From positions 957,851 through 1,021,850 of the forward strand of contig VYZI01000285.1 of the NCBI GenBank assembly GCA_013397695.1: DNA of 64,000 nt. Reading direction: 5' to 3'. Of this stretch, positions 50,801 to 58,600 are shown one piece after another. Every line of letters starts with the position of its first letter. Within the stretch, counting starts at the first letter, position 1. The notes beneath the pieces were generated by a model. The model saw only the letters and a list, made by a program, of their open reading frames with translations. It did not search any database and was not told the origin of the DNA. Origin of the DNA: Centropus unirufus. Lineage: Eukaryota; Chordata; Aves; Cuculiformes; Centropidae. The position numbers and the translations under genes are program-made.

Positions 50801-51347
50801 CCAGCTCCTAGGCATCCCACGGCACACGCCCCCGCGCCTCGGTTTTTGTGTGTTTCCCAACAAGAGACCTGCCAGCTTTCCCCTAGCAGCGGCGGGGGCT
50901 GAGAGCATCCCCAGGGATGCGGCGCGACGCCCTCCTGCCCATCCCTCGGTCCCCTCCGTTCCCGTGGCGGCCGGGACAGCCGGCTCCGTGACAGCCCGTT
51001 CTTTAAGAGGAGGGGGGACCCGGGGGGCTTCGCCTTACCCGGGGCAGGCAGGCGGCGCTCCGGATGGCCGCGGCCACCGCTCCGCCGTCGGGATGCACCC
51101 GCTCCACGTGCCCCCACATCCGCTCCCACGTCTGCCCGTCCATCGGGAAGCCGCTCTTGTTCACCAGGAAAAGCGACCCGCCGTCCCGCTGATCCTCCTC
51201 CTCCGAGCCGCCGCCGCTGCCGCCGCTCCCTCCTCCTCCTCCTCCTCCTCCTCCTCCTCCTCCCGCCGCCCGCGGCTGGGCGCTGCGCGACCGACCCCCC
51301 GCTTTCCCCCCCGCCGCGCGGCGGCTGCTCCCGGCACCGCCCGTCAT
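17760..51347 (-). CDS. VASH2: VASH2, vasohibin-2, complete in seven coding exons
   Basis: Coding exons in transcript order are 51347-51039, 46243-46155, 43959-43903, 36675-36601, 26312-25931, 24498-24383 and 17829-17760. Their lengths (309, 89, 57, 75, 382, 116, 70) sum to 1098 nt, giving 365 residues plus stop; human VASH2 has 355. All junctions are GT-AG and in phase. Vasohibins are transglutaminase-like cysteine proteases that, bound to the small chaperone SVBP, remove the C-terminal Tyr of alpha-tubulin; VASH2 is also described as pro-angiogenic. The catalytic set is present: Cys169 in PIKCLEA, His204 in YFHHVVLG, Ser221 in LGMSRR. The basic C-terminal region (SLSPRRRQASPQRR) fits the microtubule-binding tail, and the protein ends GYQLRI. 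VASH1 is excluded by NKSGFP, YCNGRYGSLG and HEPHSFQPIEW, and by linkage to ANGEL2. Confidence 0.96.
18736..19135 (+). mobile_element. CR1 LINE 3'-end fragment in VASH2 intron 6
   Basis: Forward CR1 with the 5' part GAGTGTGTCCAGAGAAGGGCAACGAAGCTGG-like sequence, GTTCAGCCTGGAGAAGAGGA, a short internal loss near 18950, and the end TCAAAGGTCTTCTCCAACCC GGTGATTCTATAATTCT. The open frame over it is a CR1 by-product. Confidence 0.88.
23560..24020 (-). mobile_element. CR1 LINE 3' fragment in VASH2 intron 6
   Basis: Reverse CR1 starting with the tail TTAGAATCATAGAATCA, then GGAAGGGACCTTAAAGACCA, CATCCAACCTGGCCTTGAAC and TCTTCTCCAGCCCAACTCTC. About 460 bp, the longest CR1 remnant on this strand. Confidence 0.9.
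24125..24275 (-). mobile_element. CR1 LINE internal fragment
   Basis: CTTCCCTAGGCAACCTGCG, AGCCTCACCACCCTCATCAC, TTTCTTCCTAATGTCTAGTC match the reverse CR1 3' domain without tail; 107 bp from VASH2 exon 6. Confidence 0.75.
24383..24498 (-). CDS. VASH2: VASH2 coding exon 6, basic tail
   Basis: The acceptor follows GAGAAATTT..CTCACAG-type sequence (CATTTCTCACAG) and the donor is AAATC/GTGAGT. It encodes ILKPSSAHSPMKERSRGKSL then SPRRRQASPQRRVCRRDK, aligning with human ILKPASAHSPTQVRSRGKSL and SPRRRQASPPRRLGRREK. The Arg/Ser-rich tail is the region that binds the acidic microtubule surface in vasohibins. The longest open frame across it on the minus strand is a different, wrong frame. Confidence 0.95.
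25318..25378 (-). mobile_element. CR1 LINE tail fragment
   Basis: ATCATAGAATCATTCGGTTG GGAAAGATCTTGGAGATCAA is a reversed CR1 3' tail, short and diverged. In VASH2 intron 5. Confidence 0.7.
25931..26312 (-). CDS. VASH2: VASH2 coding exon 5, catalytic core
   Basis: The acceptor follows CAGCCCGCACCAG and the donor is ATGAAG/GTAAGT. At 382 nt it is the largest coding exon. It encodes YFTNGQPSVERFPISFK, then SGNYFHHVVLGIYCNGRYGS with the catalytic His204, LGMSRR with Ser221, and the C-terminal half of the core through VPHEPHSFQPIEWKQLVLNV to KELEKLARDMRMK. Identity to human VASH2 is very high; differences are conservative (Phe179 for Leu, His196 for Tyr). Confidence 0.97.
26484..26488. repeat. 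Left target-site duplication of the solo LTR (CACTG)
   Basis: CACTG directly precedes the LTR terminal TG. Confidence 0.75.
26489..27164 (-). mobile_element. Solo LTR of an avian ERVL-type endogenous retrovirus
   Basis: The 676-bp block begins TGTCACAG and ends TACAGCA, i.e. TG...CA ends, and is bracketed by a perfect 5-bp duplication CACTG (26484-26488 and 27165-27169); 5 bp is typical of ERVL integration. Read on the minus strand it has TATAAA (RC of 26905-26910), an ATTAAA poly(A) hexamer 270 bp later (RC of 26626-26631), and a 3' end similar in layout to avian ERVL LTRs, closing with GGGGCTAAACTGTGACA. No internal gag/pol/env remains, so it is a recombined solo LTR. It lies in VASH2 intron 4 in the same orientation as the gene. 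Confidence 0.8.
27165..27169. repeat. Right target-site duplication of the solo LTR (CACTG)
   Basis: CACTG directly follows the LTR terminal CA and matches the left copy exactly. Confidence 0.75.
28465..28947 (+). mobile_element. CR1 LINE 3'-end fragment in VASH2 intron 4
   Basis: Forward CR1 of about 480 bp: CCAGAGGAGGCTACAAAGAT, GTTCAGCCTGGAGAAGACTC, GGAGAGGGGAAGACTTAGAC, GAACTGGATGATCTTTAAGG and the end ACCATTCTATGACTCT. Confidence 0.9.
29202..29221. repeat. A20 homopolymer
   Basis: Twenty consecutive A in VASH2 intron 4. No recognisable retrocopy precedes it and no target duplication was seen. Confidence 0.9.
35890..36185 (-). mobile_element. CR1 LINE 3' fragment in VASH2 intron 4
   Basis: Reverse CR1: AATCATAAAATCATAGAATG, GGTTGGAAGGGACATTGAAG, CATCCAGCCTGGCCTTGAAC, ATTCTTCCGAATATCCAACC. 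Confidence 0.9.
36601..36675 (-). CDS. VASH2: VASH2 coding exon 4, with the catalytic cysteine
   Basis: The acceptor follows TGTCCTAG and the donor is GGGAT/GTATCC. It encodes LMETAKEMTRESLPIKCLEA then VILG, identical to human over this stretch. Cys in PIKCLEA is the catalytic nucleophile (Cys158 in human VASH2, Cys169 here). It ends two bases into an Ile codon. Confidence 0.96.
38253..38337. repeat. 19-bp tandem repeat, 4 full copies plus 9 bases
   Basis: The unit AGCTGAGGTATCTACAGCG occurs at 38253, 38272, 38291 and 38310 with no mismatch, then a partial AGCTGAGGT. It abuts a CR1-like block. Perfect copies suggest recent expansion. In VASH2 intron 3. Confidence 0.97.
38335..38420 (-). mobile_element. 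Diverged CR1-like fragment next to the tandem repeat
   Basis: GTCAGAAGGGACCTCAGGAAGCCC...CCACCCTCCTGCTCAAAG resembles a reversed CR1 3' region (AAGGGACCTCTGGAGGTCAT... CCCCTGCTCAAGC). Confidence 0.5.
40997..41085 (-). mobile_element. CR1 LINE tail fragment
   Basis: AAATCATAGAATCACTAGGC TGGAAAAGACCTTTGAGATCATT is a reversed CR1 tail. In VASH2 intron 3. Confidence 0.82.
43903..43959 (-). CDS. VASH2: VASH2 coding exon 3 (57 nt)
   Basis: The acceptor follows CAAAATTCAG and the donor is AGTGG/GTAAGT. Between a split Gln and a split Gly it encodes YNHTGTQFFEIRKGRPLS, essentially the human segment YNHTGTQFFEIRKMRPLS. The Gly in RKGRPL replaces Met of human VASH2 and Ser of VASH1, a variable position. 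This small exon was located by motif. Confidence 0.95.
45420..45470. repeat. Low-complexity (CA)n / A-rich tract
   Basis: Short CA run followed by A-runs in VASH2 intron 2. Confidence 0.8.
46155..46243 (-). CDS. VASH2: VASH2 coding exon 2
   Basis: On the minus strand the acceptor follows TTGTGTCCAG and the donor is CTGCA/GTATCC. It encodes PSVPPVPNYKLCMSIPEWLQ then AVQTYMKML, matching human PSIPQVPNYRLSMTIPDWLQ and AIQNYMKTL. It ends two bases into a Gln codon. Too short and in the wrong frame to stand out as an ORF. Confidence 0.93.
46244..51038 (-). other. VASH2 intron 1 (4.8 kb)
   Basis: Unique sequence with no CR1 copy that I can see, a contrast with the other large introns; it may hold regulatory elements near the promoter, but none can be named. 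Confidence 0.6.
51039..51347 (-). CDS. VASH2: VASH2 coding exon 1
   Basis: The start ATG (51347-51345) has G at -3 and the protein opens MTGGAG, like human MTGSAA. The exon encodes a basic, Gly-rich N-terminus with twelve consecutive glycines, then GSEEEDQRDGGSLFLVNKSG and TWERMWGHVERVHPDGG, and ends AIRSAACLPR at CCCCGG/GTAAGG (phase 0). Human has HVNKSGFPIDSHTWERMWMH at the same place. The polyglycine tract makes the N-terminus about ten residues longer than human. The exon is extremely GC-rich. Confidence 0.93.
51228..51273 (-). repeat. (GGA)n triplet repeat coding for polyglycine in VASH2
   Basis: About 14 uninterrupted TCC units on the plus strand, read as GGA Gly codons on the minus strand, give the run of twelve glycines in the VASH2 N-terminus. 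Human VASH2 has no such run. Pure triplet repeats of this length are usually length-variable. Confidence 0.9.
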
Positions 51348-51361
51348 CGCCCCGCGGCCAT
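51344..51361 (-). promoter_or_regulatory. uORF overlapping the VASH2 start codon
   Basis: On the minus strand an ATG at 51361-51359, followed by G (CCCATGGCC context), opens a five-codon frame (Met-Ala-Ala-Gly-Arg). Its TGA shares two bases with the VASH2 start codon (ATGA, 51347-51344). Such short uORFs can lower initiation or allow reinitiation at the main ATG. Whether the transcript extends past 51361 is not shown by the sequence, though the next 60 bases are GC-rich 5'UTR-like DNA before the gap. Confidence 0.5.
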
Positions 51362-51422
51362 GGGATGCTGCCGGGCTCGCCCGTGCTCCCTAGGGACAAA
51401 CGCCGTGCAGCCTGCGCGCGGG

Positions 51423-51572
51423 NNNNNNNNNNNNNNNNNNNNNNNNNNNNNNNNNNNNNNNNNNNNNNNNNNNNNNNNNNNNNNNNNNNNNNNNNNNNNN
51501 NNNNNNNNNNNNNNNNNNNNNNNNNNNNNNNNNNNNNNNNNNNNNNNNNNNNNNNNNNNNNNNNNNNNNNNN
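51423..51572. other. Assembly gap of 150 N
   Basis: 150 unresolved bases sit in the GC-rich region 75 bp upstream of the VASH2 ATG. The round size and GC-rich edges suggest a region that was hard to sequence; real length may differ. Any open frame read across it is meaningless. Confidence 1.
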
Positions 51573-51669
51573 CCCCTGCCGGAGCGCGGCGTGCCCTGCC
51601 GAGCCCCGCGTCCCGGCCCCCGCGGCGGGAGGGGCGCCCGGGGCTGTCCCGCGCTTCCTAAGAGATGGA

Positions 51670-51746
51670 AAAGTCGTGGGGGGGTTGGAAGGGATCTTAA
51701 AGCCCACCCGGTTCCAAACCGCTGCCACGGGCAGGGACAGCTCTGA
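51670..51746 (-). mobile_element. CR1 LINE tail fragment upstream of VASH2
   Basis: GGTTGGAAGGGATCTTAAAGCC...GGTTCCAAACCGCTGCCACGGGCAGGGACA is a reversed CR1 end lacking the ATTCTATGA tail. It marks the outer edge of the CpG-rich region. Confidence 0.78.
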
Positions 51747-52287
51747 CACCGAAAATGCCGGGAAAAACAACTCTCCAAGACTGGCTTTGGAATTTCAGAA
51801 GGCAAGAATCCTTTGTCAGGCCTGGGCAACACGAGGGAATCATCTCCATGGATCATATCCAACGAGACAAGTGCTGGGTAGACAACGTGTCTCCCGCTTA
51901 CATGCATAGGTATACATATATCCCAGAAATCTTATTCCATTACATTCCAAGGACTAGTTTTAATGCCTTGAAACTTTGCAACAGTCAAAACTCTTGCTGA
52001 TTTGGAGCCGGCTCCAGTTCTCCTCTTGACTTTGGATTCAAGGTAGGAAGAAAACTCCAGAGGTGGTTACAGAAGAGACATCTGCTCAGCACAGATCACA
52101 CTGCACACAAGACGTTGTCATCTCCAAAGAATTAAGTGTCTGGAAAACACAGTTTTAAAAAAAAAAAGCTGCCAGAGGGACATTCTGCCTAACTTTCAAA
52201 AAAACACAACTGCTTAGATGAAAATTAACTGTACTTTAGCTTAAATCAAAACATTCCACTTTTTTTTTTTAATAGTGAATACTTCTT

Positions 52288-52600
52288 GTAGCACCTCCCA
52301 CCAGCCCAGGCGGCTCAAAGTCCATCCAGCCTGGCCTTGAACACCTCCAGGGAGTGGGGGCATCCATAGCTTCCCTGGGAAACCTGTGCCAGTGCCTCCC
52401 CACCCTCATTGTGACGAATTCCTTCCCAATGACTAAAGTAAATCTTCCCCTTTCCAACTTAAAGCCATTCCCCCTCATGCTGTCACTTCATGCCCTTGTA
52501 GAAAGTCTCTCTCCAGCTTTTCTGTAGCCCCTGTCAGGTACTGGAAGGCTGTTAGGTCTCCCCAGAGCCTTCTCTTCTCCAGGCTGAGCAGCCCTGCTGG
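52288..52600 (-). mobile_element. CR1 LINE 3' fragment in intergenic DNA
   Basis: CACCTCCCACCAGCCCAGGC, CATCCAGCCTGGCCTTGAAC, AGCCATTCCCCCTCATGCTG, TCTTCTCCAGGCTGAGCAGC: reversed CR1, tail missing. Confidence 0.88.
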
Positions 52601-55600
52601 GAAAGGCTACGGGGCTCTTCTGTCCAGTGGGAAAGGAGCGCTCCAGACCTGGGGAATTCCCGCCTGGGAACCACCACCCAGGTGGGTGCCTGGAGTGATG
52701 GTGCTGGGAATGAAAGTAGCGAGGAACTTGTCTCTCCCCCAGGGCTTTGCCCACATGCATTGGTGACCTTGGAGCACTTCCCAGGCAAAGGACTCCCTGG
52801 CTGCTGCCACCTCCACCACTTGTGTCAGTCTCATGATGTTTATTTCCATGCTCAAAGGGTGTGTTTTAGCTCCTTATATCAAGCTCAACAGCGCTCACCT
52901 AATACAGCTCCTAGAGCAAGAGGTGACTCCCCATAGGCACCAAATAACCGTTCCAAAGGTGCTGCTCCCAGATGCTTCCACCACTCTGGTCTCCGCTGCT
53001 CCCAGCAGCCAGGCTGGGCGCGTACCTGTGTCCCCCTCAGCAAGTGCAAGCATAGAGCCTCATCTGCCACCATAAATAAATCTCTCCAGCGCCCTAATCA
53101 GCTTCCTGAAGGCTTTAACAAGCCATGGGTGTGTGCCGAGTTGCTAATTACTCTCCCTCTCCGCAGGAGTTGGCGTCTCTGTGAGTCCTTCCAGTAATCT
53201 TCCCTGCCGCATCCTGGCCGCATGGTGTGCCTGATGCTCGTCAGGAGGTTCAGCGTCAGGGAGACCAGAGAAAGGTTGTTCCATCAGCTGAAGCAAACCA
53301 AGGGCTTACACAGCTTGCTCGGTGCCAGCTTTCAGCCTGGTTTTTGGTCTGGAGAGCCCCATGAGCCAAACAGGGGCCCTCAGTGTATAAAGAATGACAC
53401 AATCCAGGGGAGAGGTGGAAAGATCAGAGTGGGATTAGAGAGGCTGGGAAGTCTTCACTCTCCCTGCTATGTCCTGCATATCCCTGATGGTGAGGTAAAC
53501 CCTGCAACTGGAGAGCAAACGTTCCCCCATTTTGGCCAGAGGTGATCCACATCTCTCTGCCTCTGCCGTGTGCATGATCCCAAGGGAAGCATGGGCCTTC
53601 TCTCCTTCTGGAGTGCAGATGGGGCTGCACATCGGCAACACGTGAGAGCGCCGAGATGAGCCCCAGGTGGGAGCTGATGAAGGACAGAGACCCAGGAGAG
53701 GCCACAGATGGCTGCAGCCACAAAGAAGGGGACTCTTGAGGAGCAGGGGGAGGCCTGGGCAAGGCAGAGATTACTGCAATCTCCACAAGGAAAGGGAGGC
53801 CAAGAAAGTCTGCAAGTTCACTGGAGCAGAGCCAGGAGAAAGTTTGAAAGTCATTTAGACCCAGATCTTAGGACTAATCCAACCGCAGGTGGTGACAGCC
53901 ATTTGTGAGTAGCCTGGGGGCGTGCTGCATGTGACAGAACATGGAGTGATGGGAAAGTCATCACCAACCATGCTAATATTCCCGTATGTCCCAGAACCTT
54001 GATCTCTGTTGGAACAGGCAATGACGGTGAGGCTGCTACAGCCTCACCCAGTGCTGTGCCACTGCCCAGAGCAACCAGGACCCCTCAGATCATGCTTTCC
54101 TACATCCATCCACTTCCTAGCCACTCTGAAGGGGTGAAGACCAGAGCGGGGCTATGTGTTTTGCAGTTCAAAGCCTTCTCTATCCACCATGCGCGGTCAC
54201 GCTCTGTGCCAGAGGGAAGGACTCTCCCTGACCAGACAGATAAGGGGCACAGAAAGTCTGGAACACGACAACCCTGTCTGTAGTAGATCTTTGCAGCACC
54301 CAGACCTCTTCCAATCAGGCATGAAAGACAAAAATATTTTACCAGCTCGCCCTTGATGCTCAAGATGAAGAGGGACAAGCTGAACTCCCAGAGGCCACCT
54401 AGCGCAGCCAAGGCCAGTTGTGGGCTGGGCAGGCAGGGCACAAGTTTGCTGAAGCAACTTTGAAACAATAACCTAAGGGGATAAAAGCAGTTTCCCCAAA
54501 TCTCCACAGCTAAGGGAAAGGCTTAACTACCCCCTTCCCAGCTACAAAGTAAGAGTAAAACTTGAAGAATGCTGCCTTGGTTTAGCCCAGGCCCTTCCCA
54601 GCATTAGTTACGAACAGATGTTCAGGATGAGTAAGAGCAGGGTGGGACATGCAGCGCGCCCCCTTGCATCCCCCCGGCAGCCAGGGCTTTCCTCTTGTGG
54701 GACCACCTCATCCTGATACCATAACTCTCAGCAGAGCCGCCTTGCTCCCTGCTCTGTTTGCAGCTTTTCCCCTGCCCTGCCGGTGCTTCTCTTCTCCACG
54801 CACCCAGGCTGCTGCCCAGCCTCTGCTCCAGAGCCTTTTGATTTCAAAATCCAGTCACTTTGCGTGGAGGTGCCTTTCGAACGTTGGCTCTGGCTCAAAC
54901 CTATGGTCTTGTTCCTGGTGCAGCACCTGTTGCTGCCACAGCTGCTTTCTGGGTCAAAGGAGCTAATTTGATCATAAAATCATGTAAGAGGGTTTTAACC
55001 TTCATTATTTCCAATTGCAGGCTAATTTAAATGCAGCATTCAAAAGGCCCTGCAGTGCAATTACACAACCAACTGCGGGAAAACTAATAGCTCTTAATTG
55101 TACCGTGGCAGCAAGGTGATATCAGCGTCACCACTTTTTCCAGGAAGATTTCTTCTCCAAGTGTCACCTCCACACCCCCACAGCGAGTCCCACAAGCCTC
55201 TTCCCCAGGAAGCATCTTCTTGCACACCGCGACAAATCCAGCCCTGCTGCATGGCAAACCCTCACTGCCCCGTGATATTCCACACACAAAGAAGCAGATA
55301 ATGTATGTAATTATTTGAGGAAACCCTTCCTCTATTACCCATTATTTTCAAGCAGCTCTTCTTCCTAGAAGCAAGCAGAAGGTGTTCCTGGCCAGAAGCT
55401 CCAGCTCAACCTGCCCTTGGGTCAGGGAGCTGTGACCAGTCTGGGGAAGGGCCCACAGGCTTTGCTGGGGAAGGGACCCCTGGTGTGATCAGTGCCTGCA
55501 AGGTCTCACGCACCACCATGCTCCCGCTCCACTCCTTTGAATTTCTGTGGTTTTCTGCTCTATGGATTCTCTGCCAGCACAGCCCCGGCCTTTTAAGATC

Positions 55601-58600
55601 TTGGCAAGGCCTTGGCCCAGTGCAGCTGTCAGCAGACCCATGTTAACTGGGAATGGGAACACTGCTCTACCCAAGCGATGCACCAAACCCAAAGGTGGAA
55701 CATTGTTCCAGCCCCCCTAAGAACAGCTGAGGTTTGCTTTTCTGTGAGAAGGGGAGCTCAGATCTGCTGCCACCTAAGGCAGGGCTGGGAAGCAATAGCC
55801 AAGGAAGAGTCTTGCAATGCCTGAGCAAAAGCTTGACAGCTTATAGTTCCTTTAATCAGCTGCCAATGGGTGGCGGCTTGATAGATCTGGACCTGCACGG
55901 TTGTCCTGGTCAGCAAAAGGGGATGCTAAGTGCTCCTCACTCGATAAAGGTCCCTGTACGAGCACACAAGAGGCAAATCTGTTACTGGCAGAGCAGAAAA
56001 CATGGCCAATAACTCCAGGAGGCAGCAGTCAAAGTTGGAGTGAGTGTGAAAGCCTAGGTACCTGACAAGCATTCCTTTTTCCAAATCCAGGCCGAACGAT
56101 TTTAACGGCCCTTCCTGAATTTAGGGACCACTGCGTGTCCAGAAAAGCAGGAGCAGTCTGAAGTGTTTAATCCTACAAAGGTACTTCAGCTTTGTAGAAG
56201 GGAAGCAATAAAACACAGGTCAAGAAAGTTTACCTGCCCCGAGTGGATTACATTATTGCTCTGCAAACAGTAGCAATTTTCCTGAAAAGACCACAGTGGC
56301 CTCGTTTGGTCCTTGAAAAGGAAATTAAAACTTGTTTGTTTGGGACTTTTTTCCTAAACTGGAAGTTACGGTGGGGTGGGATTTATTTAGTCATGAAATG
56401 CAAGGTTACGTGGTAATACAGGTGTAAACATGGAAATATGGGAATGGCTGTTAAGGCAAGTTTGCAGGAGTGATTTGCTCAACCTTTAAGCACGGTAACT
56501 TTGTGTACTCAGCAAAGTGATCATTGGGAAAATAAATACATAAAGCCAACTTGAACAAAAAAAGAAGCAGGCTATGAAAGGAATACTTGAAGGTGTGCTT
56601 CCTTAGAGCTTTCCCCAAGGTAGCCCTTTCTGGAAAGGCTTAACACACTGTTTATTTTGCAATGGTATAGCAGAAAAAATAACCCTCAGTTGCTTTAGTT
56701 TTAGCAATGAAGAATATCAGTGATATCCTTTGATTTGTGCCTGAGCAAGCACAGGATGTCCTGCAGTAATTCTAGTGCAGCAAATCATCACGGTGTTTAT
56801 TTTAGATGGGTTTGTTTAACTAGGCCCCAGTTGATCTCGGGCTAATCCTACAGGCAAGATTTCCAGCACAGAATAACGTCAACATGGCAGGAAAATCCTA
56901 TAAATCTGGCCTCCCGAAAATGGTTTTGTAAGTTTTCTTTTTCCACCCCCTTTGCAGGTCAGCATGTCCTACTTGGCGTAGCATTTGCTGACAGTGAAAT
57001 AGCCCTTCCTCTTCCGTGCTAATTATAGTCGCCTCACTCTATCTCCAACCGATAGCATGAGATACAGATTAAGGCATCATTTCCCACTGGTACAGGGTCA
57101 ATATCCCTACTAGCCCACCTTACCCCTTCTGGCTTAATCCAAGGTTTAAGTCTCAAATATTGCCGTAGCTGGAGAAAATATTCAGTCAATACGGTTTGCT
57201 ACTTAAGGTCTTACTTGCTAGCCTGTCAAATCATTTAATCTCTGCAGCAAGCTCTGCTTATAAAAACAAAGAAACACTGATGTAATCTTCCATAGATTTT
57301 GGCAATCTATTTTTTATGGACTAACCACTTCTTCTTTAACCTTTAGTCAGAGGGTAAACGACCCAGAACAATCCATTCTCTTCAGTGGAGCTGCACAATG
57401 GAAGCTCAGGCGGTGACCAAACCCAATCTGATACCAGGAACGAGATCTCTTCTCATTGCAATCGTCAGCACCCACAGCCCTTGTCACAGGAGAACTGCTG
57501 GTGGTGGCTCCAAAGGTGAGAGGTTGGACGGACCCTCCGCTGCCAAATGTGCACCTGAGTCATCCCCACCTGCGTGGAGAGAGCAGTGTAGTGCAATAAA
57601 ACCCCTGCCTGCTGAAGATTTTAGGGATAATCGTTGGTGCTGTTTAGAAATGGCTTAAGCAATGTAGTTCTGCTAGGGGACACCTTGTGCCTTCTGGGAG
57701 GAATAGGAGGCTCATTAGGAAATACTCCGCACAAACATTGACCTTCTGTATTAAAGTTCCTAAAGTTCCATTGTCTTTCCAGGCAGTACTTGAAAGCGGA
57801 CTGAGAGAGCAATTGAGTTGAGCAATAAAACATGTCACAAGCCCAGAAACCACAAGCCTTTGAACTTGGGGGCTGTGTGAAACCTGCAAAGAGAGAAATG
57901 CAAAATACATTGTTGTCAGTGTCATGGCACAAGAAGATATTATCACAAGCTCGATGATTTCATCACTTTTCCATGTGCAGCATTCCTGGAAGACAGCACT
58001 CTGCAGATTAAGACTCCCCCTCTCTAGAGAACAACCGAACAGTAATCAAAACAGTGCAGAAGCCCTTGAAAGCGAGAGTAAATTTCAAATATTATGGCAA
58101 ATTAAAAAAAAAAAAAAAAGCTCTTAAAGGAATTACAGTCATCTGGAGCAAATGTCTTTTTTTTTTGGCCATCTTCATTGTTTGCCATGATGTGAATGAT
58201 ACTAATTTTTCGAGGTAACTAGAAAACTCAAGAAGACTACAGAGCATCTTCTGACTTTGGAATCAAAACCAGGAACATCATAAGTGCAAAGACACAAGCT
58301 GCAGACTTCAAGGAGGCTCCATAATGCTCCGTTCTCTTCATGGACACAGACATTTCAACCCTCATGAAATTCTTACGGCTGAAGCCTGAGAAGTTAGAGT
58401 AGGTCAGAGGAAAATCACAGCAAGCGTGGGGCTCTGCTTGGCCTCTGTATCTCCACTGGCAGCAGTCTGGTTTCAGGAACTATCTCAAGCTTCTGAGCCT
58501 CTGAGGGCTCCTTCACCCTTTGAAGTTTCTGTGGAGCAGCCACAAGATGAGAAATCATGGGATTTCTAGGCTTTAGGCATTAGCCTCTAAGTTAATATAA

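Larger units (their letters stand above)
50900..51680. promoter_or_regulatory. CpG-island-like VASH2 promoter and exon 1 region
   Basis: Very GC-rich, CpG-dense DNA surrounds exon 1 and contrasts with flanking sequence. The likely core promoter and 5'UTR start fall in or beside the N-gap at 51423-51572, so no TATA or initiator can be assigned. Confidence 0.65.

Noticed and set aside
1109..51347. ANGEL1/VASH1 paralogous pair
   Set aside because: Both paralogue pairs are linked in vertebrates, but the residues around the catalytic motifs and the tails match ANGEL2 and VASH2.
50664..51746. 360-codon plus-strand open frame across the VASH2 promoter
   Set aside because: It reads through the 150 N and is antisense to VASH2 exon 1; it is a product of GC-rich DNA with few stops.
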